NCBI RefSeq assembly: GCF_022180385.2
Contig: NZ_BQME02000002.1
Location: forward strand, 372,001-436,000
Source of the DNA: Paenibacillus sp. L3-i20
Lineage (GTDB): Bacteria > Bacillota > Bacilli > Paenibacillales > Paenibacillaceae
DNA length: 64,000 nt
Reading direction: 5' to 3'
In this document: positions 17,779-26,192 of the stretch, piece after piece
How the letters are laid out: each line of letters starts with the position of its first letter
Numbering within the stretch: position 1 is the stretch's first letter
The notes under the pieces: model-generated
Told to the model about the DNA's origin: nothing
The model's input: the letters and a program-made list of their open reading frames with translations, nothing else
Database searches by the model: none
Position numbers and translations under genes: made by a program

Positions 17779-17795
17779 ATTAGTACGCAACTAAT
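17779..17795. promoter_or_regulatory. 17-bp palindrome between ylbJ and ylbL
   Basis: ATTAGTACGCAACTAAT has six-base half-sites in perfect symmetry around a 5-bp centre. It sits between the divergent ylbJ and ylbL starts, about 45 bp from the ylbJ start, a good place for an operator. It shares ATTAGTAC with the FapR site at 21252 but lacks the usual CC core, so FapR binding is only a possibility. Confidence 0.4.
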
Positions 17796-17848
17796 GAAGG
17801 AGATAGACCATAGTCGAATAGTGCAAGTATAGAATGGGGGAACAGTCT

Positions 17849-18916
17849 ATGCGAAGAGGGCTACCCATATTACGGAGAGTTGTGTTGTCGGCAACCGTTA
17901 CTGCGATTGCGATGTGGGTATTGTTATATGCACCTACCCCATACCTCGTGTATGAACCTGGCATTGCTGTTCCAGTTGAGCCTATGATCACCGTACAAGG
18001 CGATGGAGATAGTGGCGGCGACAAGGGGCAATTTATGCTAACAGCAGTTAAATTGACTGCTCCTAACATGTGGAGAGTTGTACGAGCAGGCTTTGATTCT
18101 GATCGGGATGTATTTCTGAAGAGGGATGTGTTCAGAGGGGAGTCCCAGAAGCAGTATGCAGAACGACTTACAGTCATTATGGAAGGCTCGCAAAATGATG
18201 CAGTTGAAGCAGCTTACCGATATTTACAAATTCCATATAAAGTTGAGACGGATGCTATCTTAATCTCCGATGTTAATAAAATTGATGGTCAACGAGTCAG
18301 TCCTTTTCATAGTGGAGATCGTTTGCTCGGTCTTAGTGGAGGTGAACGATTCCATAGTGTAGATGATGCTATTGTGAAGTTAAAATCGGCTTGGGACGGC
18401 AAAGATGGGAGCAGTCTTTCATTTGATGTTGAGCGGCAAGATAAGAAGTTGTCGTTAAAAATTTTGATGACAGATGCTGCTCAAGGGGAATGGACAACAA
18501 AGTATTTTGCTCAGTTGCTCGGAGTAACAGGATTCACCGAACTTCGTGCGATTAAGTCGAACGACAAGAATCAACAATTAACGATTGCTGCTGGGGAGAT
18601 TGGCGGTCCTTCCGCAGGCCTAGTATTTACTCTGCAAGCAATAGATCTATTGTCGGAGGGTGATTTGACTGGCGGAGCACAGATCGCAGCAACTGGAACG
18701 ATTGATGTAGAAGGTAAAATCGGTGCGATTGGTGGAATTAAGCAAAAGGTCGTCATTACTAGCCAGCAAGGCGCGGAGCTTTTCCTAGTACCGAAGCAAA
18801 ATGAAAAAGCGGCCCGCGCCAAGGCAAAGGCGATGGGAACTAAAATGGATATTGTGGCTGTAGAGACACTCCAAGATGCGATTAATGCAATCTCTGCGCA
18901 CCATTCGAATGGCTAG
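17849..18916 (+). CDS. ylbL: YlbL-type PDZ/Lon-like secreted serine protease
   Basis: 355 aa from ATG 17849, preferred over ATG 17834 because GGGGG lies 8 nt upstream. An N-terminal membrane anchor (about 8-30) is followed by a PDZ domain (about 130-210) and an S16 Lon-type proteolytic domain. Catalytic Ser255 is in GGPSAG and Lys298 in GGIKQK, 43 residues apart as in Lon. In B. subtilis YlbL helps degrade the SOS division inhibitor YneA. Its 3' end overlaps the convergent tmcAL gene by 4 nt. Confidence 0.95.
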   Translation: MRRGLPILRRVVLSATVTAIAMWVLLYAPTPYLVYEPGIAVPVEPMITVQGDGDSGGDKGQFMLTAVKLTAPNMWRVVRAGFDSDRDVFLKRDVFRGESQKQYAERLTVIMEGSQNDAVEAAYRYLQIPYKVETDAILISDVNKIDGQRVSPFHSGDRLLGLSGGERFHSVDDAIVKLKSAWDGKDGSSLSFDVERQDKKLSLKILMTDAAQGEWTTKYFAQLLGVTGFTELRAIKSNDKNQQLTIAAGEIGGPSAGLVFTLQAIDLLSEGDLTGGAQIAATGTIDVEGKIGAIGGIKQKVVITSQQGAELFLVPKQNEKAARAKAKAMGTKMDIVAVETLQDAINAISAHHSNG

Positions 18917-20157
18917 CCGAAGATAGGCTTGTCACGGTAATCCCGATACATGGAAGTTGAGAGGTCTGAACCTGGAACGCCGAGCATATAGGCGTTGCTT
19001 GCTTGTATGTCCATTTCCAAGTAGCGATATCGTTCCGGTGGTCTAGCAGCACTCATTAGAATGGGAAGCGTTGCAGTCGTACGCATTCGTTTAAGAAGTT
19101 GCCTTCCCTTTTCAGAGAAGCCTAGTACACGAATATATTGTACGCCACTCGCAAGCTTGTCCGGGGAGAAATCTGATTTCCTATGTTCTAAAAAGATGGA
19201 CAGCAATGACCGTTGCAGCTTAGTTCTTGTGTAACGTTTCGTTTTTAATAACGCAATTAATTGCTCAAAGTCGGCAGATGTAAGATTTGGCATGCTGTTC
19301 ACAATTCGATACTCAAGTCCTTCAGATAGCTCATGAAGCTCCGCAAGTTGCGCTGGAGATTTTGTTAGTATAGCGTGTATAAGAGGACGTATGTAATTGT
19401 CCCAGCTTATAGGTGGTAAGCCGTCATTCCAACTTTGCTCAGCAATACTAAAGATAGTTGACGGTATGTAGCTGCGAATTTTCTCGATGGACTGACTATC
19501 GATCAACAGCTTTCTTAATGCGGTCGCACTTGCGATTTCTCTATCAGTAATTGTATTTTGGTTGTATTGTGATCCTTCTCTTGCAATGGTAAATGGCTCC
19601 ATTTTACCTTTAATTCGATTTAGCGCTAGCAAATAGTGCAGAGCTAGTGTATGATTGGGCATTGCGAATGGAAACTTTGCAAACTCATTATATCCTTGTT
19701 CTCCCAAATATGCGGTTACAGAGGCGCTAAATGCGCTAGGGTAACTAGTACCCGTTGCGAGCTGCTCTTTTAATAATGTCTTGAATGCGGGTGGTTCATC
19801 AGCCATTAACTTCGCAGCCATTTGTAAGGGGGCCAGCTGACCGCTTTCTGTTCCGAAGCAGAAAGCGTCTACGATGCCCGTTGCTTCGAGCAATGAAACG
19901 GAGCCATATGCGAACCATTCGGCAGCTTGGGTTGCATAAGCGACAGGAAGCTCAATTACGAGGTCGCAGCCGCCTGCAAGCGCCATGCGTGTTCGTGTCC
20001 ATTTGTCCCACATAGCAGGTTCGCCTCGTTGGAGAAAATGACCGCTCATGACAGCGACGACGGCGTTTGAGCCCGTTAATTTACGTGATTGCTGCAAATG
20101 ATAATGATGTCCATTATGAAATGGATTGTATTCTACTATGACTCCAACGGCGCGCAT
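18913..20157 (-). CDS. tmcAL: tRNA(Met) cytidine acetate ligase (YlbM)
   Basis: 414 aa. N-terminal nucleotidyltransferase fold with VEYNPFHNGHHYH (HNGH at 14-17), followed by AMWDKWTRTRMALAGGCDLV and ELPVAYATQAAEWFAYG, the TmcAL/YlbM pattern. The enzyme uses ATP and acetate to make N4-acetylcytidine at the wobble position of elongator tRNA-Met. It lies between ylbL and yceD as in Bacilli but on the minus strand. Confidence 0.95.
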   Translation of the reverse strand: MRAVGVIVEYNPFHNGHHYHLQQSRKLTGSNAVVAVMSGHFLQRGEPAMWDKWTRTRMALAGGCDLVIELPVAYATQAAEWFAYGSVSLLEATGIVDAFCFGTESGQLAPLQMAAKLMADEPPAFKTLLKEQLATGTSYPSAFSASVTAYLGEQGYNEFAKFPFAMPNHTLALHYLLALNRIKGKMEPFTIAREGSQYNQNTITDREIASATALRKLLIDSQSIEKIRSYIPSTIFSIAEQSWNDGLPPISWDNYIRPLIHAILTKSPAQLAELHELSEGLEYRIVNSMPNLTSADFEQLIALLKTKRYTRTKLQRSLLSIFLEHRKSDFSPDKLASGVQYIRVLGFSEKGRQLLKRMRTTATLPILMSAARPPERYRYLEMDIQASNAYMLGVPGSDLSTSMYRDYRDKPIFG

Positions 20158-20261
20158 GAAGCTTCAACCTCTCTTGTAATTACTAGTGGTTTCACTATAG
20201 CATAGAGAGGGCAGTCAATCACGATATTATAGGTGGATTGCGAATTGGCAACGCGAAATTG

Positions 20262-20291
20262 TTGACAAAAGGGTAGAAAAATAGCTATAAT
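20262..20291 (+). promoter_or_regulatory. Sigma-A promoter for yceD-rpmF
   Basis: Perfect -35 TTGACA (20262-20267), 18-bp spacer, perfect -10 TATAAT (20286-20291), about 20 bp upstream of the yceD start. Confidence 0.85.
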
Positions 20292-20317
20292 AATCTTTGT
20301 TTGTTTGGGGTGATACT

Positions 20318-20842
20318 ATGCAGTTTCGTATGCAAGAGATGATGGCCAAAGGCCTGAAGTCAACTATTCAAGAAGACCTGGATGTTAGCGGCCTCTTCAA
20401 GGGGCGGATTGACGTCATTCGTACAAGTCCGCTGCATGTATCGCTTGAGGTTGTCGGCCATGATGGATTCATTACGGCTGACGGCGAATTATCTGCTGAT
20501 CTGGAGCTGGCGTGCTCGCGTTGTTTGGAGCCGACCAAGGGACATAATACGGTTATCCCATTCTTTGAGCAGTTTAAACCTGCTTCCAAAGGCGATGCCG
20601 AGGACGGCACAGGTGAAGACGAAGATAGTGATTTTGTTGAAATTGAAGGGGACAAACTGGACTTGAAGCCTTTTGTGGAAGAAGCACTTCAATTGTTCAT
20701 GCCCTTTGCCCCGCTTTGTGATGACAAATGTAAGGGACTCTGTCAGACTTGTGGACAGAACTTAAATGAGCGTACATGCGGATGCAATAACGAGCGGATT
20801 GACCCTCGATTTGATTCGCTGAAGGATCTATTTAAGGATTAA
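20318..20842 (+). CDS. ylbN: YceD/DUF177 family protein (YlbN)
   Basis: 174 aa from ATG 20318 behind GGGGTGAT. It has the DUF177 pattern: a beta-rich N-terminal half, LACSRCLEP in the middle, a very acidic linker, and a C-terminal cysteine cluster (CDDKCKGLCQTCGQNLNERT, then CGC). The gene is almost always next to rpmF, and the family is linked to 23S rRNA or large-subunit accumulation. The metal-binding look of the C-terminal cysteines is seen; the role is by association. Confidence 0.9.
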   Translation: MQFRMQEMMAKGLKSTIQEDLDVSGLFKGRIDVIRTSPLHVSLEVVGHDGFITADGELSADLELACSRCLEPTKGHNTVIPFFEQFKPASKGDAEDGTGEDEDSDFVEIEGDKLDLKPFVEEALQLFMPFAPLCDDKCKGLCQTCGQNLNERTCGCNNERIDPRFDSLKDLFKD

Positions 20843-20875
20843 GTGTTAGTGAATTTTGTGAAGGAGGTGGGAAAT

Positions 20876-21049
20876 ATGGCAGTACCTCAACGTAGAACAT
20901 CCAAAACTCGCCGCGACAAACGTCGCACGCATTTCAAGCTTGCAATACCGGGTATGGTGAAGTGCGAACAATGCGGAGAGCTTAAGTTGGCTCACCACGT
21001 ATGTAAAGTTTGTGGATATTACAAAACAAAAGAGATCATTTCCCAATAA
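20876..21049 (+). CDS. rpmF: 50S ribosomal protein L32 (zinc-binding form)
   Basis: 57 aa, start ATG 20876 behind GAAGGAGGTGGG. N-terminus [20 protein letters not shown] is diagnostic. Two CxxC pairs, CEQCGE and CKVCGY, make it the zinc-binding (C+) form. Co-transcribed with yceD and followed by a strong terminator. Confidence 0.98.
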   Translation: MAVPQRRTSKTRRDKRRTHFKLAIPGMVKCEQCGELKLAHHVCKVCGYYKTKEIISQ

Positions 21050-21065
21050 TTAATGATTTCAATGA

Positions 21066-21100
21066 TAGCACTTCATCTTGCGGTGAAGTGCTATTTTTTT
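21066..21100 (+). terminator. Terminator after rpmF
   Basis: AGCACTTCA (21067-21075) with TGAAGTGCT (21084-21092), 8-nt loop, then a T7 tract after one A. Confidence 0.9.
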
Positions 21101-21130
21101 GGTTTCATTGCAAAGAATGAAATTTTCCAC

Positions 21131-21177
21131 ATAAGAATTTATTAGTTTCCGAGTTTAATCGGAAAACAAATTCTTAT
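21131..21177. repeat. Two-tier inverted repeat upstream of fapR
   Basis: Outer arms ATAAGAATTT (21131-21140) and AAATTCTTAT (21168-21177) are perfectly complementary, and so are inner arms TTTCCGA (21146-21152) and TCGGAAA (21159-21165). No T tract follows, so it is not a plain terminator. It lies between the rpmF terminator and the fapR promoter, in a stretch with no gene. Confidence 0.8.
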
Positions 21178-21219
21178 TGGCGATAAAACTTACCTCTAGA
21201 CGCGGTTGCTCATCCTGAG

Positions 21220-21249
21220 TTGACCTCGATAGAGGTTTTCTCATATACT
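21220..21249 (+). promoter_or_regulatory. Sigma-A promoter for the fapR operon
   Basis: -35 TTGACC (21220-21225), 18-bp spacer, -10 TATACT (21244-21249). Transcription would start near 21256, inside the FapR operator. The spacer carries a small ACCTC/GAGGT hairpin sequence followed by TTTTCT. Confidence 0.75.
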
Positions 21250-21251
21250 TA

Positions 21252-21270
21252 ATTAGTACCAGGTGATAAA
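21252..21270 (+). promoter_or_regulatory. FapR operator
   Basis: ATTAGTACCAGGTGATAAA matches the known FapR box (TTAGTACC half-site with an imperfect second half). It overlaps the predicted transcription start of fapR-plsX, as at the autoregulated B. subtilis operon, where malonyl-CoA releases FapR. Confidence 0.75.
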
Positions 21271-21389
21271 ACTAGACACTTTACATATATCTAATAAGGA
21301 ATAAGCGATTCCGCTGTTATCGATAACATGTGAGTGCACTCAATTATTCCAGTGATCAAAGTAGACTAAGATTAAAGGTGGTGCTGAGC

Positions 21390-21992
21390 ATGGAACGAAT
21401 GCCCAAACGGCAGCGGCATCAGCAGCTTGCCCAGCATATAGAAGAAAATCCTTTTATAACGGATCGTGAGCTAACGCGCCTGCTGAAGGTAAGCATCCAG
21501 ACCATTCGGCTTGATCGGATGGAGCTTGGTATCCCTGAGCTTAGGGAGCGCATGAAGCTAATGGCTGAACGCTCTTATGATTCAGTGCGCTCATTGCCGC
21601 TTCATGAGGTGATCGGGGAGATTGTCGATCTGGAGCTCGACAAAAGCGGCATATCGATCTTCGAAATTCGAGAAGAACATGTTTTTTCTCGGACAGGTAT
21701 TGCAAGAGGACATCATGTGTTCGCACAAGCGAACTCGCTTGCTGTAGCAGTAATTAACGATGCGATTGCACTTACGGTTACAGCAGATATTCGCTTCATA
21801 CGTCCCGTTAAGCTTGGGGAGAAGTGTATAGCTAAAGCATACGTAAGGTCTATCTCGGGAGAACGAGGCAAATCTAAGGTCGAGCTATTCACATATGTGG
21901 GTGACGAAATGGTGTTTCAGGGCAATTTCGTTATCTATAGATCTGAAGGTGAAGCTGACGGAGGGGGAGATGAAAGTGCGGATCGCCATTGA
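21390..21992 (+). CDS. fapR: Fatty acid and phospholipid synthesis regulator FapR
   Basis: 200 aa from ATG 21390 with AAGGTGG upstream; the longer GTG start at 21330 lacks an RBS. N-terminal DeoR-like HTH (ITDRELTRLLKVSIQTIRLD) and a C-terminal hot-dog ligand domain (GHHVFAQANSLAVAVINDAI) that binds malonyl-CoA. It represses its own operon through the site at 21252-21270. Overlaps plsX by 23 nt. Confidence 0.96.
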   Translation: MERMPKRQRHQQLAQHIEENPFITDRELTRLLKVSIQTIRLDRMELGIPELRERMKLMAERSYDSVRSLPLHEVIGEIVDLELDKSGISIFEIREEHVFSRTGIARGHHVFAQANSLAVAVINDAIALTVTADIRFIRPVKLGEKCIAKAYVRSISGERGKSKVELFTYVGDEMVFQGNFVIYRSEGEADGGGDESADRH

Positions 21993-22965
21993 TGCAATGG
22001 GTGGGGATCATGCCCCAGGGTTAATTGTTCAAGGAGCACTAGAAGCTGCTGCTGAATGGCCCGATACAGAACTTTTGCTAGTAGGAGACAAAGTAGCGAT
22101 TGAACCGCTGCTGAAGGGTAGCCTTCCAACGAATGTTAAGATCATTCATGCGGAAGAGGTTATCGGTCCCGACGATGAGCCAGTTAGAGCTGTAAGAAGG
22201 AAAAAAGGCGCATCAATGGTTGTAGCAGGACAGTTGGTCAAGGACAAGCAAGCAGATGCTATGTTATCAGCAGGCAATACGGGTGCTCTTATGGCTACTG
22301 GCTTACTTATCGTTGGACGAATGGATGGAATAGAACGTCCAGCGCTTGCTCCAATGATGCCTACAATGGATGATATTGGTGTGCTTGCGCTTGATCTGGG
22401 CGCGAATATGGATGCTAAGCCTGAACATTTGCTTCAGTATGCAATAATGGGCAGCATTTATCGATCCAAGGTTCACGGCATTAAAGAACCGCGAGTTGGT
22501 TTGCTTAATGTCGGCACTGAGGCTAAAAAGGGCACCGAAACTGCTAAAGCTGCATTCGATCTTCTAGAACAAGCACCGATTAACTTCATCGGAAATGTGG
22601 AAGCAAGAGATGTATTGAATCGGAATTGTGATGTGCTCATCTGTGATGGATTTGCAGGGAATATCATGCTTAAGGCAATGGAAGGAACAGCAGGTACGAT
22701 TTTCTCCATGTTGAAGGAAGCTTTCGGTAGTTCTGTACTTACCAAAATAGCTGCAGCAATTATGCTTCCTAAGCTTAAGCAATTGAAGAAAAAGATGGAT
22801 TATAAGGAGCATGGCGGTGCACCACTCCTTGGATTGAATGGTCTTGTGGTGAAATGCCACGGATCTTCAGATGTTATAGCGGTAAAAAATGCAGTTCGTC
22901 AAGCGCGAATCGCACTACAGGGGAATTTGATCGACTCGATCTCCGCAGAAATTAACGGGAAGTGA
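21970..22965 (+). CDS. plsX: Phosphate acyltransferase PlsX
   Basis: 331 aa. N-terminus RIAIDAMGGDHAPG is the family hallmark; SAGNTGALMA and CDGFAGNIMLKAMEG are further conserved segments. It converts acyl-ACP to acyl-phosphate for phosphatidic acid synthesis. ATG 21970 is 5 nt after GGAGG, and GTG 21976 is 11 nt after it, so the start is ambiguous by two codons. Overlaps fapR and is regulated with it. Confidence 0.97.
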   Translation: MKVRIAIDAMGGDHAPGLIVQGALEAAAEWPDTELLLVGDKVAIEPLLKGSLPTNVKIIHAEEVIGPDDEPVRAVRRKKGASMVVAGQLVKDKQADAMLSAGNTGALMATGLLIVGRMDGIERPALAPMMPTMDDIGVLALDLGANMDAKPEHLLQYAIMGSIYRSKVHGIKEPRVGLLNVGTEAKKGTETAKAAFDLLEQAPINFIGNVEARDVLNRNCDVLICDGFAGNIMLKAMEGTAGTIFSMLKEAFGSSVLTKIAAAIMLPKLKQLKKKMDYKEHGGAPLLGLNGLVVKCHGSSDVIAVKNAVRQARIALQGNLIDSISAEINGK

Positions 22966-22974
22966 GTGTGTGAC

Positions 22975-23961
22975 ATGAGTTTGCATCCTGTCGGCATTAT
23001 TGGAACAGGCAAATATGTGCCTGAGCGTATTATAACGAATCAAGAGCTGGAACAGATGGTAGAAACAAATGATGAATGGATCGTAACGCGTACTGGAATA
23101 AAGGAGCGTAGAATGGCGGCGGCTACGGAGGCCACTTCGGATCTGGCGCTGGAAGCATCCAAACGAGCATTGGAAGCATCGGGTTTGACTGCTGAGGACA
23201 TCGATTTAATCATAGTTGCGACTATTACACCGGATATGTTTTTTCCTTCAACGGCCTGTCTGCTGCAAAGTAAGTTAGGTGCAACCAAAGCAGCAGCATT
23301 TGACTTATCAGCTGCCTGCTCAGGTTTCATTTACGGTTTAGCAACAGCGTCAAGCATGATTTCATCTGGCATGTACAATCATATACTCGTTGTAGGAGCA
23401 GAAACGCTATCCCGCATTACGGACTATACAGATCGCAACACATGCATCCTGTTCGGAGATGGTGCAGGGGCTGTTGTTCTTGGGAAGGTTGCAGAAGGTC
23501 GCGGTTTCCAATCCTTTGAGCTTGGAGCTGATGGCAGCGGCGGTGAACTTCTGAAAGTAAGCGGTGGCGGCTCACGCATGCCTGCCTCAGAGGAAAGCAT
23601 CTCGTCCAAGCAACATTATATTCATATGGCCGGCAATGACGTTTTCAAATTTGCTGTACGTATTATGGGGAGCGCTGCGGAAGATGCACTTGCAAAAGCG
23701 GGCATGACTAAAGAGGATATTGATCTTCTTATTCCACACCAAGCAAATATCCGTATTATTCAATCAGCAATGAATCGTCTAAACCTCCCTGAGGAGAAGG
23801 CAATGATTAATTTGGACAAGTACGGCAATATGTCAGCGGCTTCGATCCCTGTGGCGCTTGCAGAGGCTGTTGAGCAAAACCGAATTAAGGAAGGCGATCG
23901 CTTAGTATTCGTTGGTTTTGGTGGCGGGTTAACGTGGGGCGCATCTGTACTAATTTGGTAA
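22975..23961 (+). CDS. fabH: Beta-ketoacyl-ACP synthase III
   Basis: 328 aa from ATG 22975; GTG 22966 gives three more residues and cannot be excluded. Catalytic Cys115 is in DLSAACSGFIYG, with the His in LIPHQANIRI and the Asn in KYGNMSAAS completing the Cys-His-Asn triad. It starts fatty acid synthesis by condensing acyl-CoA (branched primers in this group) with malonyl-ACP. In B. subtilis the fabH paralogues lie elsewhere; placement directly after plsX is a Paenibacillus/Clostridium-like arrangement. Confidence 0.97.
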   Translation: MSLHPVGIIGTGKYVPERIITNQELEQMVETNDEWIVTRTGIKERRMAAATEATSDLALEASKRALEASGLTAEDIDLIIVATITPDMFFPSTACLLQSKLGATKAAAFDLSAACSGFIYGLATASSMISSGMYNHILVVGAETLSRITDYTDRNTCILFGDGAGAVVLGKVAEGRGFQSFELGADGSGGELLKVSGGGSRMPASEESISSKQHYIHMAGNDVFKFAVRIMGSAAEDALAKAGMTKEDIDLLIPHQANIRIIQSAMNRLNLPEEKAMINLDKYGNMSAASIPVALAEAVEQNRIKEGDRLVFVGFGGGLTWGASVLIW

Positions 23962-24010
23962 TTTTGTATAACGGATAATGAAGTTGTCTATGGTGTAGGA
24001 GGAGAAATCG

Positions 24011-24943
24011 TTGACAAAAACAGCATTTGTTTTTCCAGGGCAAGGTGCTCAAGTTGTCGGAATGGGGAAGGACGCTTACGATACATTCGAGGGCGCTCGT
24101 TCTATTTTCGATAAAGCAAACGAAGCATTAGGTTTCGATTTGAAAACATTAATTTTCGATGGACCAGATGAGCAGTTGAAGCAAACTGCTAACACTCAAC
24201 CGGCGCTGCTTACGGTTAGTGTCGCATTTCTAAAGCTGCTTGAAGGCAGTGGATTAAGAGCAGATTATGTAGCAGGCCATAGCTTGGGTGAGTATAGCGC
24301 ACTCGTTGCTGCTAATGTGCTGTCATTCGAGGATGCGGTTCGTACGGTCCGTGCACGTGGTTTGTACATGGAGCAGGCAGTGCCGAGCGGACAAGGTGCA
24401 ATGGCAGCTGTGCTTGGGGCAGAACGAGAAGCATTGGCTAGTCTTTGCGAAGCCATTTCGGCAGAAGGCTCAGCAGTTGAGCTGGCCAATGTGAATTGCC
24501 CGGGTCAGATCGTTGTGTCCGGAACGGCAGCTGGGGTTCAAGCAGTAGTTGAAAGAGGCAAGGATGAAGCAGGAGCAAAGCGGGTTATTCCGTTAGAAGT
24601 TAGCGGACCGTTCCATTCTTCCTTAATGAAGCCTGCTGCTGAACAACTAGCCAGCATACTTGCTGAAGTCGAAATGAAAAATGCATCTATCCCTGTTGTT
24701 GCCAATGTAACAGCTCGGGAAGAAGTAGCGGGAAGTGAGCTTCGCAAGCTGCTTGTTGAGCAGGTTTATTCTCCAGTGTTATGGGAGGATACCATCTGTT
24801 ATTTGATCGAACAAGGAGTAGATACGTTCGTTGAAATTGGTTCCGGCACAGTACTTGCTGGTCTTATCAAAAAAATGGATAAAAGTGTTCGCATTATTTC
24901 GATTAATAACATTTCGGCGCTGGAAGCGTTGCAGGTTAATTAA
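24011..24943 (+). CDS. fabD: Malonyl-CoA:ACP transacylase
   Basis: 310 aa, TTG start with AGGAGGAG upstream. FPGQGAQVVGMGK at 8-20 and the nucleophile Ser91 in GHSLGEYSAL are diagnostic; GPFHSSLMKP carries the catalytic His. It moves malonyl from CoA to AcpP, supplying FabH and FabF next to it. Confidence 0.97.
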   Translation: MTKTAFVFPGQGAQVVGMGKDAYDTFEGARSIFDKANEALGFDLKTLIFDGPDEQLKQTANTQPALLTVSVAFLKLLEGSGLRADYVAGHSLGEYSALVAANVLSFEDAVRTVRARGLYMEQAVPSGQGAMAAVLGAEREALASLCEAISAEGSAVELANVNCPGQIVVSGTAAGVQAVVERGKDEAGAKRVIPLEVSGPFHSSLMKPAAEQLASILAEVEMKNASIPVVANVTAREEVAGSELRKLLVEQVYSPVLWEDTICYLIEQGVDTFVEIGSGTVLAGLIKKMDKSVRIISINNISALEALQVN

Positions 24944-24964
24944 CGATATCGGGGGTAAAATGCT

Positions 24965-25714
24965 ATGTTTGCTAGCTTAGAAGGTAAGAAAGCACTCGTA
25001 ACGGGTGCATCGAGAGGCATCGGAAGAGCGATTGCTATCGCTCTTGCAGAAGCTGGCGCAGATGTTGCTATTAATTATTCAGGTAGCGAAGCTGCGGCAG
25101 TTGAAACGGCTGCAGCAGTTGAAGCGCTTGGGCGTCGTGCATTTGTCGTAAAAGCGAATGTTGGCAAGGTCGATGAGTTTGATGCTATGGTGAAAAGCGT
25201 GCTTGAGCAATTCGGGGCGCTCGATATCCTAGTGAATAACGCTGGCATTACAAGAGATAATTTAATTATGCGAATGAAGGAAGAGGAGTTCGATCAAGTA
25301 ATCGAAACGAATCTTAAAGGTGTCTTTAACGGCATTAAAGCAGTATCTCGTTCGATGATGAAGCAACGTTACGGCCGTATCATTAATATCTCCTCTGTCG
25401 TTGGTGTTATGGGTAATCCCGGTCAAGCCAACTATGTGGCTGCCAAAGCTGGTGTAATCGGCTTGACTAAGGCAAGTGCTCGTGAGTTGTCTTCACGTGG
25501 CATTACAGTAAACTGCGTTGCTCCAGGATTTATTCAGACAGATATGACAGACAAATTGTCCGAAGAGATGAAGCAAACGTTGTCTACACAAATACCGCTG
25601 GCTCGTCTTGGCGAAGCTGCTGACATTGCGAATGCTGTCCGCTTCCTAGCTTCAGATGCTGCTGCGTATATGACTGGTCAAACGGTACACGTGGATGGCG
25701 GCATGCATATGTAG
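24965..25714 (+). CDS. fabG: 3-oxoacyl-ACP reductase
   Basis: 249 aa SDR enzyme. The NADPH-binding TGASRGIG is at 13-20, NNAG at 91-94, and the Ser143-Tyr157-Lys161 catalytic set lies in NISSVVG and YVAAKAG. C-terminal [14 protein letters not shown] matches FabG ends. Performs the first reduction of each elongation cycle. Confidence 0.97.
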   Translation: MFASLEGKKALVTGASRGIGRAIAIALAEAGADVAINYSGSEAAAVETAAAVEALGRRAFVVKANVGKVDEFDAMVKSVLEQFGALDILVNNAGITRDNLIMRMKEEEFDQVIETNLKGVFNGIKAVSRSMMKQRYGRIINISSVVGVMGNPGQANYVAAKAGVIGLTKASARELSSRGITVNCVAPGFIQTDMTDKLSEEMKQTLSTQIPLARLGEAADIANAVRFLASDAAAYMTGQTVHVDGGMHM

Positions 25715-25807
25715 AAAGCCACTAAGTGTTATGGCTGCCGCACATAAAAGGTAAAGATGGCATTTTATCAGTAATTCTCGTATAATACGGTGGAGGAGGT
25801 GAACCGG

Positions 25808-26041
25808 ATGTCCGAAGTAGTAGATCGCGTAAAACGTATTGTCATCGACCGACTAGGTGTAGATGAAGCAGAAGTAACACTAGAAGCTTCTTTCAAAGAT
25901 GACCTCGGAGCTGACTCTCTTGACGTAGTAGAATTGGTCATGGAGCTAGAAGACGAGTTTGATATGGAAATCTCTGATGAAGATGCAGAGAAAATCACTA
26001 CGGTGGGAGAAGTTGTGACTTACATACAATCTCATACCTAA
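25808..26041 (+). CDS. acpP: Acyl carrier protein
   Basis: 77 aa from ATG 25808, preceded by GGAGGAGGTG. The phosphopantetheine attachment site is Ser37 in [12 protein letters not shown]. Very acidic, four-helix ACP. A TATAAT at 25781 might look like a -10 box, but its start point would cut the RBS, so transcription from the upstream operon is more likely. Confidence 0.98.
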   Translation: MSEVVDRVKRIVIDRLGVDEAEVTLEASFKDDLGADSLDVVELVMELEDEFDMEISDEDAEKITTVGEVVTYIQSHT

Positions 26042-26047
26042 GATGGA

Positions 26048-26078
26048 CAAGTCCCGTTGTAAAAGACGGGACTTCTCT
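26048..26078 (+). terminator. Stem-loop between acpP and fabF
   Basis: AAGTCCCGT (26049-26057) pairs perfectly with ACGGGACTT (26066-26074) across an 8-nt loop. The tail is CTCTCC rather than T-rich, so it may act as partial terminator or mRNA stabiliser that keeps acpP mRNA more abundant. Confidence 0.6.
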
Positions 26079-26192
26079 CCATGTTAAACGTTTTATTTTC
26101 ACATTTTAATTAAATAATTGAGCTTTTAAGCTATTTATATAAATGAAGATTACACTAGCGGTTCTTATACGCTATCTGCAGAGGTGAATGCT

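Noticed and set aside
25781-25786. TATAAT as a promoter for acpP
   Set aside because: Its start point would fall inside the acpP RBS, and no -35 box fits.
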